25,828 bases of DNA from Taishania sp. GTDB lineage: Bacteria > Bacteroidota > Bacteroidia > Flavobacteriales_D > Crocinitomicaceae. The notes under the pieces are model-generated. The model worked only from the letters and a program-made list of their open reading frames with translations. It was not told the origin of the DNA and did no database searches. Of the stretch, positions 14,478-23,147 are shown piece after piece. The translations under genes and the position numbers were made by a program. The number at the start of each line of letters is the position of its first letter. Within the stretch, counting starts at the first letter, position 1. The stretch covers positions 1-25,828 of the forward strand of contig JASLGM010000012.1 in the NCBI GenBank assembly GCA_030150045.1, in the 5' to 3' direction.

Positions 14478-15288
14478 ATGCTAAGAAATATTTTAGTCTT
14501 CCTTTTTTTACGACAATTGGGAATGCTTTTTCCCAATTGTCATTTTTTGTTAATCTAAATTTAGATTATAAAATAAATTATGGAAAAACTTATTTAGGCT
14601 CATAATTGTTAGGTGCAAATACGCGGTTAGAGTATTTACATATTTATTCCCCTCGGGCAAATCGTGTAAAACCAACGAGCCTTGGGTTCGGTTTTGGCTT
14701 GAATTATAACCGACACCGTTTGTATTTTAACTTTCAAAATGCTTATGCTCCTACTTCATCACGTACAACAGCTCCAAACAGAAGATTTTCTATCCTTTAT
14801 GATTTTTACATTTTAAAGAAAGAAAAGAAAACCAATTTATATGTTACTGCTGGCTTAGATCTGATATACAGAGCGGGACCCAGAGGTGTTGGCCCTGCAG
14901 GTGCAATGTACGTGTCAGGACAATTGGGTGATAATTATTATTATTTTAATGCTTCAGAATCTTTTACAGCGGATAAAAAAACACACTTGGCTATACTTTT
15001 GGTGTTGGTACCGATATTTATATTAAAGGATACTATATTCTTTCTGCTTCTTGTAAATTTATGTATGCAAATGGAAATTTAGCATTTACAAATGAGCGTT
15101 ATAAGTTTTTTGATAACGGTACTGTTACTACTTACAACTTTACGGCATTACACAATAGTACAGCTTTATTCTTTGGTATTTCTAGAAGATTTCAAATTTC
15201 CCCATGGAAACCACTCAAATCCAATCCGATAGTAAAGTTTATTAAAGGAGATACGCAAAAGGAAAAAAAACCTTTCGACATCGATTGA
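14478..15288 (+). pseudogene. Decayed outer-membrane beta-barrel protein
   Basis: The pieces of one gene lie in successive frames. MLRNILVFLF at 14478 is followed by a run of seven T (14503-14509), where the frame slips. The next frame reads TTIGNAFSQLSFFVNLNLDY, a signal-peptide end and first strand, to a TAA at 14603-14605. The same frame goes on with GFGFGLNYNRHRLYFNFQNA and similar alternating barrel strands to about 14990, where a second slip (probably one lost G) moves to the frame with NGNLAFTNERYKFF and LFFGISRRFQIS, ending in TGA at 15286-15288. The intact protein would be about 270 residues, an outer-membrane barrel of unknown role. Three separate lesions make a sequencing explanation unlikely. 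Confidence 0.75.
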
Positions 15289-15338
15289 TGTGGCGTTAAT
15301 TTGGTTTTTAGTTGAGTAATTATTGTTTTCACGAAGCG

Positions 15339-15489
15339 TTTTCTCAGCCAGGACGGAGCGTTGACAGCGAGGTGAACGGAAAAAAGAGTGAATGCTCGTG
15401 ATACACTGCGACCAAAGGAAGCACGTGGAAAACAGCAAATGAACCTTTTTTTCGGAGCTGACTAAAACGCGTAGACCGTTAAGGCTGCC
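15339..15489 (-). repeat. Dispersed repeat family 2, copy 2 (inverted)
   Basis: This is the reverse-oriented partner of 5784-5930, starting on the minus strand with GGCAGCCTTAACGGTCTACG. It follows a pseudogene, as the first copy does, and is about 9.4 kb from it. It shares no conserved protein frame with the first copy. Confidence 0.7.
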
Positions 15490-15516
15490 AAATTATTACT
15501 AAAGTTTATTTTGGGC

Positions 15517-15544
15517 AAAAAAAAACCACCTCAGAAAGGTGGTT
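15517..15544 (-). terminator. Rho-independent terminator after superoxide dismutase
   Basis: On the minus strand AACCACCT, loop TTCTG, AGGTGGTT followed by a run of T: an 8-bp perfect stem 22 bases beyond the stop. Confidence 0.9.
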
Positions 15545-15566
15545 CATTGGTTTTGGTGTAAACCGA

Positions 15567-16169
15567 TTATTTTGCTGCTTTGAACAATTCTGTTACTTTG
15601 TCCCAGTTTACAACGTTAAAAAATGCGTTGATGTAGTCAGGACGACGGTTTTGGTAGTTCAAGTAGTATGCGTGTTCCCAAACGTCTAAGCCTAAGATAG
15701 GTGTTCCTGTGCAACCTACACCTTCCATTAATGGATTATCTTGGTTAGGAGTGGAACATACTTCTAAAGCTCCGTCTTTAACACATAACCATGCCCATCC
15801 TGAGCCAAAACGAGTAGCTGCTGCTTTAGAGAACTCGTCTTTGAACGCTTCGAATGTTCCAAATTTTGCGTTGATTGCGTCTGCTAAGTCTCCAGTTGGT
15901 ACGCCACCTTTGTTTGGTGCCATTACTGTCCAGAATAAATTGTGATTCCAGAATCCACCACCGTTGTTGCGAACTGCGGGTTTGTCAGCACAAGCCTTTA
16001 AGATTTCTTCAATCGATTTCCCTTCTAACTCTGTTCCGGCGATAGCTGCATTTAAGTTAGTTGTGTATGCTTGGTGGTGCTTAGAATGGTGGATTTCCAT
16101 CGTTCTTGCATCAATATGTGGTTCCAATGCATCGTATGCATATGGTAACGCTGGTAATTCGAATGCCAT
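15567..16169 (-). CDS. Superoxide dismutase, Fe/Mn family (Mn-type active site)
   Basis: A complete 200-residue enzyme that turns superoxide into oxygen and hydrogen peroxide. The metal ligands are His27 (EIHHSKHH), His76 (GFWNHNLFW), Asp162 and His166 (LDVWEHAYYLNY). The second-sphere Gln lies in STPNQDNPLM (residues 139-148), where Mn enzymes have NQD and Fe enzymes usually have another residue, so Mn or either metal is likely. There is no signal peptide, so it is cytoplasmic. It has its own promoter and terminator. It lies 79 bases after the end of the PurF-like gene on the same strand. Confidence 0.95.
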   Translation of the reverse strand: MAFELPALPYAYDALEPHIDARTMEIHHSKHHQAYTTNLNAAIAGTELEGKSIEEILKACADKPAVRNNGGGFWNHNLFWTVMAPNKGGVPTGDLADAINAKFGTFEAFKDEFSKAAATRFGSGWAWLCVKDGALEVCSTPNQDNPLMEGVGCTGTPILGLDVWEHAYYLNYQNRRPDYINAFFNVVNWDKVTELFKAAK

Positions 16170-16192
16170 GATGTTTATTTTTTTAGTTTACC

Positions 16193-16223
16193 CAAATTTA
16201 GTAATTCTTTGCGGTTAAATCAA
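16193..16223 (-). promoter_or_regulatory. Promoter of superoxide dismutase
   Basis: On the minus strand TTG (16223-16221), 20 bases, TAAATTTG (16200-16193): a full match to the Bacteroidota sigma consensus, 23 bases before the start codon. The box overlaps the short gap after the PurF-like gene, so the two genes can be transcribed independently. Confidence 0.75.
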
Positions 16224-16248
16224 ATGGTTTTTCAGAAGAAAAATGTGT

Positions 16249-18150
16249 TTAGTATGCGCGTACATTTTTTCCTTCTACCCAATTGATAAACGCTTTGTTT
16301 ACCACGCGGTTTCCTCCAGCTGTTGGATAGTCGCCTGTGAAATACCAATCTCCTTTATGGTCTGGGCATGCATTGTGTAAGCCTTCGATGTTTTGGAAGA
16401 TAATTTTCACGTCTGCTTTTAAATCTTCTGGCGTTAACATTTGTGCAATTTTATCCGAAATTTGTGTGTCTGTAAACGGTTTGTAGATTTCTTTAACGTA
16501 GTTCACAACTTCTCCTTTATCCATGTTTATTTGTGCCAAACATTTTTGATATACATCTTGGATAAGTTGTTCTTTACCTGTTTCTTTTAATAGAGCGATG
16601 GTTGCTTCAAATGCAATGAAATCACCCATTTTGGCCATGTCAATTCCATAGCAATCTGGGAAACGGATTTGAGGAGCAGAGGAAACAACAATGATTTTAA
16701 CGGGGTCTAAACGATCTAATATTCTTAAAATGGATTGTTTTAATGTTGTTCCACGTACGATACTGTCATCAATGACCACTAGGGTATCGATATTTCTACG
16801 CACAGATCCGTAGGTAATGTCATAAGAATGAGCGACAATGTCGTCACGTGAATCGTCTTGTGTGATAAAGGTGCGTAGTTTTGCATCTTTGATTGCAATC
16901 TTTTCTATGCGTGCACGTTGGAAAAGTATTTTGGAAAGTTCTTCGGCTGTAGGAATGGTGCCTAGTGCCAAAATTTGCTCCATTTTCTTTTGGTTTTGAT
17001 AGTCTTCCAAGCCTTTAATCATCCCGTAAAACGATGTTTCAGCTGTATTTGGGATGAAGGAGAACACACAATTGTCTAAATCGTAATGAATAGATTCAAG
17101 AACTTGTGGCACGACATTTTTACCCAGGTTTTTACGTTCTTCATAGATGTCCGCATCGTTTCCACGGGAGAAATAAATGCGTTCAAATGAACATTGTAAT
17201 TCTTTGGTTGGGGTATTGATTAAAACTTCAGAAACGGACGCGTCTTTTTTGATGATGAGGGCGTGTCCAGGTTTTAATTCCTGAATCTGATCTCTTTTTA
17301 ATTTGAAAGCTGTTTGAATAACAGGTCTTTCTGATGCAACGACCACAACTTCTTCGTCTTCGTACCAGAATGCGGGACGTATTCCTGCAGGATCTCTAAG
17401 TACAAATGCATCACCGTGGCCCATTAGTCCTGCCATGGCATAGCCGCCATCCCAATCGTGAGAAGCACGTTTTAAAATGCGTTCTACGTCTATGTTTTCT
17501 GCAATTTTAGAAGTGATTTCTTCGTTGGTTAAACCTTGGGATTTGTATGCGTCGAATAGGTGTTGGTTTTCATCATCTAAGAAGTGACCAATTTTTTCGA
17601 GTATCGTTACTGTATCAGATTTCTCTTTTGGGTGCTGACCAAGTTTTAACAAGACATCAAATAATTCGTCTACATTGGTCAAGTTAAAGTTTCCTGCCAA
17701 CACGAGGTTACGTGTAATCCAGTTGTTTTGTCTTAAGAAAGGGTGGCAGTTTTCTATTGAATTTCTTCCAAAGGTTCCATATCGTAAATGACCTAAGAAC
17801 AATTCTCCAGTAAAGCCAGCATTTTTCTTTAGGTAATCAATGTCTTTAAGTAAAGCTGGATCTTGGTTAGCTATTTCTTGAAAACGGTTGTTGATGTGTG
17901 AAAAAATATCTTGAACGGGCTTTCCATCTATAGAACGGTATCTAGAAATATATCGTTCCCCAGGTTGCATGCCAATTTTGATGTTTGCCAATCCGGCGCC
18001 ATCTTGCCCACGATTGATTTGCTTTTCCATGAGTAGGTGCATTTTGTTTACCCCGTAGAAAGCAGTTCCGTATTTGTCTAAATAGTATTGTAAAGGCTGT
18101 TTTAGCCGAATCATTGCAATACCACACTCGTGTTTTATAGCGTCGCTCAT
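16249..18150 (-). CDS. Long-form amidophosphoribosyltransferase-like protein (PurF paralogue)
   Basis: A 633-residue protein. The N-terminal glutamine amidotransferase class II domain has its nucleophile one Cys after HE (KHECGIAMIRL, Cys9) and LFLGHLRYGTFGRNS (about 117-131). The C-terminal PRPP-binding domain has TLVVIDDSIVRGTT near residue 457, the PRTase signature. Classical PurF makes 5-phosphoribosylamine from PRPP and glutamine, the first step of purine synthesis, and is about 480-510 residues long. This form is about 130 residues longer, with extra stretches in the middle and at the C-terminal end. I recall it as a Bacteroidota paralogue, so the reaction may be the same or altered. 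The Cys is not at position 2, so N-terminal processing must differ from that of classical PurF. The upstream DNA has a TAAATTTG box. Confidence 0.85.
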   Translation of the reverse strand: MSDAIKHECGIAMIRLKQPLQYYLDKYGTAFYGVNKMHLLMEKQINRGQDGAGLANIKIGMQPGERYISRYRSIDGKPVQDIFSHINNRFQEIANQDPALLKDIDYLKKNAGFTGELFLGHLRYGTFGRNSIENCHPFLRQNNWITRNLVLAGNFNLTNVDELFDVLLKLGQHPKEKSDTVTILEKIGHFLDDENQHLFDAYKSQGLTNEEITSKIAENIDVERILKRASHDWDGGYAMAGLMGHGDAFVLRDPAGIRPAFWYEDEEVVVVASERPVIQTAFKLKRDQIQELKPGHALIIKKDASVSEVLINTPTKELQCSFERIYFSRGNDADIYEERKNLGKNVVPQVLESIHYDLDNCVFSFIPNTAETSFYGMIKGLEDYQNQKKMEQILALGTIPTAEELSKILFQRARIEKIAIKDAKLRTFITQDDSRDDIVAHSYDITYGSVRRNIDTLVVIDDSIVRGTTLKQSILRILDRLDPVKIIVVSSAPQIRFPDCYGIDMAKMGDFIAFEATIALLKETGKEQLIQDVYQKCLAQINMDKGEVVNYVKEIYKPFTDTQISDKIAQMLTPEDLKADVKIIFQNIEGLHNACPDHKGDWYFTGDYPTAGGNRVVNKAFINWVEGKNVRAY

Positions 18151-18172
18151 TGAATTTGTCTGAAATGTGAGG

Positions 18173-18180
18173 CAAATTTA
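18173..18180 (-). promoter_or_regulatory. Promoter -7 box of the PurF-like gene
   Basis: TAAATTTG on the minus strand, 22 bases before the start codon. No TTG at normal spacing was found. Confidence 0.45.
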
Positions 18181-18348
18181 CAGTTTTTCAGTTAACCGAT
18201 TTTGTAATCGAGTGGTTTATTTGTTAGAATATGTATAAATGTTTCTTTTTTTTGCTGAAAAAGCTACTTTTCCTTCCTTCCTTTCGTCCTTATTATTTAG
18301 AGTCATTAGTTTTTCTTAATTTTAGTATTCATTTACTTGTTTTTCACC

Positions 18349-21300
18349 ATGGTTAAACAGCTATTACTTTGTTTTCTTGTCGGTTGCTGTACGTTATTTG
18401 TACAGGGACAAGAAGATGCTGTTTGGTTAAATCCCAATCATGGACAATGGGATGATAGAGTACAATACAAGGTCCCATTTACAGGAGGAGAATTATTGGT
18501 TGAGAAAACGGGATTCACCTATTTGTTTCATTCTGCTGGGCATAATCATGCAACGGAAGAAAAGCATACAGAAGAGATTCAATTTCATGCTGTTAAAAGT
18601 ACATTTATAGGTGCCAATACTGCCGCTATTAAAACGGAAGGAAGACCTTCCGTTCATTATAACAATTATTTTCTCGGAGATGACCCTTCTCAATGGAGGT
18701 CAGGTATCTATTCTTTTCAAGAGGTTCGGATAAAGGATTTCTACCCTGGTATTGATTACGCTATTTTGACAGAAAATAGTCAGTTGGAATATCAGTTTTT
18801 TGTTCAACCAGGTTCCAACCCACAAATAATTAAGCGATCTTTTGAAGGAGCTACAAAATTGAGCATAAAAACAGATGGAAGTTTGGCGATTACTACCCGC
18901 TTAGGAGAAGTGCTTGAAAGTAAACCACGCGCTTTTGAAATATCTGGTGATTCCAAAAAAGAAGTGGCCTGTCAATATGTTCTGAAAGGAAAGGTATTGG
19001 AGTTTGTTTTTCCAAATGGATATGATCAGAGTAAAGGATTATGGATAGATCCAAGTTTGACCTTTTCAACATTTACGGGATCAACTGCTGATAACTGGGG
19101 TATGACAGCCGCTCCAGGACCAAACGGGGAAGCCATCGGAGGGGGGATTTCTTTCGGTGCGGGTTACCCAGCAACATCAGGAGCATTCAGCGGAAGTTAC
19201 AATGGTGGAGAAGTGATGCAACAAAACCGTGGATTTGATATTGGGATTTCAAAATTCAATGCAGCTGGAAATCAGCTGATGTTCTCTACTTATATTGGAG
19301 GGAGTAAAAATGAATTGCCGCAAAGTATTGTTTGTGATGCGCGTGGAAACATGTATATCTTAGGGATTACATCTTCTTCTAATTTCCCTACAACAAGTGG
19401 ATCCTATAGCCAATCTTTTAGAGGAGGAAGTGCAAACGAAGCAAGTGGTTTGTATTTTTCTGGGACAGATCTATATCTCTTGAAACTTTCCGTTGATGGG
19501 CGACAAATGCTTGCTTCTACACTTGTTGGTGGTGGAGCGAACGACGGATTCAACACGGGGGCATTGCAATATAATTATGGCGATGGATTTAGAGGAGACG
19601 TAATCATCGATGGATCAAGTAATGTTTATGTGGCTTCTAATTCCTCTTCACCAACTTTCCCGACAACAACAGGAAGTACATATGCAGGACAACAAGATGC
19701 GGTCGTTTTTAAAATGGATGCGAGTCTGACGACGTTGATTTGGTCTAGATTTGTAGGAGGTAACCAAGCGGATTGCGCCAATTCATTGATTCTTTCTGCT
19801 GACAATCGCTTGTATGTTGCAGGTGGCTCATCATCTATCACTATTCCTGGATTTTCAAATGGGAATAGCGGTCAACAAGATGGTTTTTTGATGGAGTTAA
19901 GGCCTAATGACGGAGCAATAGTTACTGGTCGCTTCATAGGTTCATCCGCTTATGATCAAGTTTATTTTGTGCAAACGGATCCTGCCAATTATGTTTATGT
20001 TTTTGGACAGACCCAAGGGCCTGGAATCCCATCCACTCCTGGGAGGTATAGCAACCCTAACTCAGGGCAGTTTTTGCAAAAGTACGAAGCGGATTTGAGT
20101 CAAATGATTTGGTCAACACGAATTGGATCTGGAAGTGGAAATCCTGAGATTTCACCAACTGCTTTTTTGGTCTCTGATTGTTACGATATTTTCTTTTCGG
20201 GTTGGGGTGGAGTGATTAATAGAGATTATTCACTTGCAAGATATAGTTCTACAGCCAATTTCCCAATTACATCTGACGCTTTCCAAAGCCAAACAAATGG
20301 ATCTAATTTTTACCTTGGAATATTGAAGCAAAACGCGACCAGTTTATTGTATGGCACCTTCATGGGAGGGTTAACGAGTAGTTCCAATCACGTAGATGGA
20401 GGGACAAGCCGTTTTGATAAGTCAGGAGCAGTCTATCATTCAGTTTGTGCAGCATGTCAAGGGAATAGAAACGGATTCACGACAACAACAGGGGCGTATG
20501 CAACGCAAAATCCTAGTTCGAATTGTAATATGGCCGTGTTTAAATTTCAAATGGGATTGCCCTATGCTTTAAGTGAAAGTACGGAGATTTGTGAAGGACA
20601 AAGCTATCAATTGAGTGCAAGTGGTGGAGTACAGTACTCATGGACACCAAGTTTAGGGTTGAATAATCCAAATATTGCTAATCCAATAGCTAATCCAGAT
20701 AGAACAACAGTTTACCATGTTCAGATGGATTTTAGTGAGGGGTGCTCAATAAGTGATTCAGTTATTGTTGAAGTGATAAATAAACCAGTGATTACTTTGA
20801 TGGATCGTGTATCCATTTGTCAAGGAGAACAAATTCAACTTACCGCTAGCGGAGGAGATACTTATCAATGGTCACCAAATATCGCAATAAGCCAATTAGG
20901 AAGCCCAACCGTTACAGTTGCCCCTACGCAATCCATGTACTATTATGTAACGGTTAGTAATCGATGTTCTTCCTCTAAAGACAGTGTTTGGGTAGAGGTT
21001 AAATCTTTACCTAATATCTTGCGATTAAGGGATACCACAATTTGTAAAGGGACTGGTTTTGAAACGTATCCATTTACACAGCTCCAAAATGTAAGGTGGC
21101 TTACCCATAGTACATTGACACCTTTGTCGGTGAATAATGGAGCACGTATCCAACCTTTGGTTGAGCAAGATTATTACTTAGAGGGAAGCGATGCATCTGG
21201 ATGTTTCAATAAGGATACACTGACGGTTCGTTTCTTCCCACTTCCTACTTATGAACAAACGCCTGATACCAGTGTTTGTTTAAATACGAGTGTTACATTA

Positions 21301-22419
21301 AATGTTACAAGCGATAAAACAGTTGAATGGCACCCAAATGCCTACACGCCTCGATTGAGGCAATCTCAAATCGTAGTCACTCCACTTGAGCCAACTGTGT
21401 TTTATTTCACTGTTCATTATCTGACATGTAGCTTGGTGGATAGCATTAGGGTTGGTATTGACTACTTACCTGTTCCTCTTTTACCTGATTCACTGATCGT
21501 TTGTGAAGGAGAGCAAATTAAAATTCAAGCAGGTGGTGCTGTCGATTATCGTTGGTCACCCGCCAATCAATTGCATAGAGACACATTGGATTGGGTATGG
21601 TTCATAGCAAAAGAAAGTCAACGTATTGATGTTTCGTTCTCGAATCGTTGTGGAACAGTGTATAAATCCGTTAATGTACGTGTTATTCACCCTAGTGTTA
21701 GTGTATCCAAAGATACAATGATTTGTCCTGAAGAACATGTGGTGCTTATAGCAGAAGGCGCTTTGAGTTACCGCTGGGAGCCAAGCATTGGTTTAAACAC
21801 CCCAGTAGGACCAACCGTTATTGCTCAGCCTCCTTCGAGTACAGAATATGTTGTTTTTGGAACCGATAAATATGGATGTATCGCTAAAGATACCGTATGG
21901 GTACGTGTTTTTCCTGCTGCTCAAGTGTTTACGATTCCTGTTTTTGAGGTTTATCAAGGAGATACCGTTCGTTTCTCAGCTTTAACAAATGGGCCTGGAG
22001 TGGTGCAGTGGAATCCAACAGAGTTTTTAAGTTGTGTGAATTGTCTCAACCCATTAGCCAGTCCAAACAGAGAAATGGAATATACCGTTTCATTTGTGGA
22101 TGTAAACAACTGTAAAGCAAGTGCCAAGACCCAGGTTCTTTTTTCCCCTTTGATTTATATTCCTAATTCATTCACGCCAGATGGACGAGGAGTAAATGAA
22201 CTGTTCAAGGCAGTTGCTGGAAATATCACTAATTACAAAATGGAGATATTCAACCGTTGGGGGGAGTTGGTTTTTGAATCCCATCATATTGATTATGGTT
22301 GGGACGGAACCTACAATGGACAAGATTGTCCAGACGGGACCTATTCTTGGCGTGTTACCTACGAAGATTTACATGAAAATCCGTATCAGCTGGTAGGACA
22401 CGTTAATGTATTAAGGTAA
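18349..22419 (+). CDS. Large secreted protein with SBBP-like and Ig-like repeats and T9SS type B sorting domain
   Basis: A 1356-residue exported protein. The signal peptide is MVKQLLLCFLVGCCTLFVQG, followed by Gln. Next comes a DUF7948-like domain (NHGQWDDRVQYKV, to about 240), then a beta-propeller-like region with SBBP-type repeats from about 300 to 720 (FSTYIGGSKNELPQSIV, WSRFVGGNQADC, YGTFMGG, and 'FPTT(S/T)G' turns). Seven PKD/Ig-like units of about 75 residues then begin near 746, 822, 897, 976, 1050, 1124 and 1200; six have a Cys soon after the start (ICEGQSYQLSASGG, SICQGEQIQLTASGG). The last ~90 residues (IYIPNSFTPDGRGVNELFKA, FNRWGELVFES, GWDGTYNGQDCPDGTYSW) are the gliding-motility-associated type B sorting domain, which leads to export by the type IX system. 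An upstream TTG at 18337 was rejected because the signal peptide starts at this ATG. The stop lies one base from that of the next, convergent gene. Confidence 0.93.
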   Translation: MVKQLLLCFLVGCCTLFVQGQEDAVWLNPNHGQWDDRVQYKVPFTGGELLVEKTGFTYLFHSAGHNHATEEKHTEEIQFHAVKSTFIGANTAAIKTEGRPSVHYNNYFLGDDPSQWRSGIYSFQEVRIKDFYPGIDYAILTENSQLEYQFFVQPGSNPQIIKRSFEGATKLSIKTDGSLAITTRLGEVLESKPRAFEISGDSKKEVACQYVLKGKVLEFVFPNGYDQSKGLWIDPSLTFSTFTGSTADNWGMTAAPGPNGEAIGGGISFGAGYPATSGAFSGSYNGGEVMQQNRGFDIGISKFNAAGNQLMFSTYIGGSKNELPQSIVCDARGNMYILGITSSSNFPTTSGSYSQSFRGGSANEASGLYFSGTDLYLLKLSVDGRQMLASTLVGGGANDGFNTGALQYNYGDGFRGDVIIDGSSNVYVASNSSSPTFPTTTGSTYAGQQDAVVFKMDASLTTLIWSRFVGGNQADCANSLILSADNRLYVAGGSSSITIPGFSNGNSGQQDGFLMELRPNDGAIVTGRFIGSSAYDQVYFVQTDPANYVYVFGQTQGPGIPSTPGRYSNPNSGQFLQKYEADLSQMIWSTRIGSGSGNPEISPTAFLVSDCYDIFFSGWGGVINRDYSLARYSSTANFPITSDAFQSQTNGSNFYLGILKQNATSLLYGTFMGGLTSSSNHVDGGTSRFDKSGAVYHSVCAACQGNRNGFTTTTGAYATQNPSSNCNMAVFKFQMGLPYALSESTEICEGQSYQLSASGGVQYSWTPSLGLNNPNIANPIANPDRTTVYHVQMDFSEGCSISDSVIVEVINKPVITLMDRVSICQGEQIQLTASGGDTYQWSPNIAISQLGSPTVTVAPTQSMYYYVTVSNRCSSSKDSVWVEVKSLPNILRLRDTTICKGTGFETYPFTQLQNVRWLTHSTLTPLSVNNGARIQPLVEQDYYLEGSDASGCFNKDTLTVRFFPLPTYEQTPDTSVCLNTSVTLNVTSDKTVEWHPNAYTPRLRQSQIVVTPLEPTVFYFTVHYLTCSLVDSIRVGIDYLPVPLLPDSLIVCEGEQIKIQAGGAVDYRWSPANQLHRDTLDWVWFIAKESQRIDVSFSNRCGTVYKSVNVRVIHPSVSVSKDTMICPEEHVVLIAEGALSYRWEPSIGLNTPVGPTVIAQPPSSTEYVVFGTDKYGCIAKDTVWVRVFPAAQVFTIPVFEVYQGDTVRFSALTNGPGVVQWNPTEFLSCVNCLNPLASPNREMEYTVSFVDVNNCKASAKTQVLFSPLIYIPNSFTPDGRGVNELFKAVAGNITNYKMEIFNRWGELVFESHHIDYGWDGTYNGQDCPDGTYSWRVTYEDLHENPYQLVGHVNVLR

Positions 22420-22420
22420 A

Positions 22421-22948
22421 TCAAATGTAACGTTCATCTGCCTCCATTACAGCACCGCATTGATCACAGGTGCGTAAATCAATATTGGTATAGAAATCTT
22501 TAAAACGTGGTAAAAAGTCCTTCTCAATATTTTCTAAAGGAAAAATATATTTATGCAATAAGTGGTTGCAGTCTTCGCAGAACCACATCAAACCATCTTG
22601 CATTGTTGTTCCAATACGTACACGTTCGATTACCAATCCAACACTACCTTCAGGGCGAATAGGGTTATGAGGAGTATTCGATGGTAACAAGAACATTTCT
22701 CCTTCTTTTATAGTAATCGTTTTTGCTTCTCCGTTCAATTGAACCTTCACCTGAATGTCTCCTTCTAATTGGTAGAACAATTCTTCCGATTCGTTGTAAT
22801 GATAATCCTTACGAGCATTCGGACCACCAACAATCATTACGATAAAATCCCCTGATTGCTTATATAAATTTTTATTGCCAACTGGAGGACGCAGCAAATC
22901 TCTATTTTCATCAATCCATTGCTGAAGGTTAAACGGCATCATCATCAT
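22421..22948 (-). CDS. 3-Hydroxyanthranilate 3,4-dioxygenase
   Basis: A 175-residue cupin enzyme that opens the ring of 3-hydroxyanthranilate in the kynurenine pathway to quinolinate or to further breakdown. Fe ligands are His50 and Glu56 (KDYHYNESEELFYQLEG) and His94 (SNTPHNPIRPEG). The bacterial form also has a C-terminal rubredoxin-like site with CEDC (Cys124, Cys127) and CDQC (Cys161, Cys164). All are present. The start is uncertain among four consecutive ATG codons (22948 to 22937); the family N-terminus FNLQQWIDENRDLLRPPVGN begins right after. It is divergent from the SDR gene, which I recall as a common neighbour in Flavobacteria. There is no terminator between it and the convergent T9SS gene. 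Confidence 0.95.
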   Translation of the reverse strand: MMMMPFNLQQWIDENRDLLRPPVGNKNLYKQSGDFIVMIVGGPNARKDYHYNESEELFYQLEGDIQVKVQLNGEAKTITIKEGEMFLLPSNTPHNPIRPEGSVGLVIERVRIGTTMQDGLMWFCEDCNHLLHKYIFPLENIEKDFLPRFKDFYTNIDLRTCDQCGAVMEADERYI

Positions 22949-23103
22949 GTTTACTCGGTTTTGATTCTACTATTTCGGATTACCTGAAGTGTTAAATGCA
23001 CTAAAACAATCTTTTTAGCAAGCACACACAGTTGTTAAATATACACATTTCACCCTTTCAGCGAATTGTTTTTATCTAAAATAGTTAAATGACAATTCAA
23101 TAC

Positions 23104-23131
23104 TTGTTTTCGTATAAAGATTGTATTTTTG
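23104..23131 (+). promoter_or_regulatory. Promoter of the SDR gene
   Basis: TTG (23104-23106), 17 bases, TATTTTTG (23124-23131), 16 bases before the ATG at 23148, fits the Bacteroidota consensus at its short spacing limit. Confidence 0.55.
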
Positions 23132-23147
23132 AAGAAACGAGAAAACA

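Noticed and set aside
15166..15438. Minus-strand 90-codon frame beside family 2 copy 2
   Set aside because: It overlaps the end of the barrel pseudogene antisense and the noncoding repeat; not conserved in copy 1.
18337..18348. TTG start giving four extra residues on the T9SS protein
   Set aside because: The signal peptide starts properly at the ATG at 18349.
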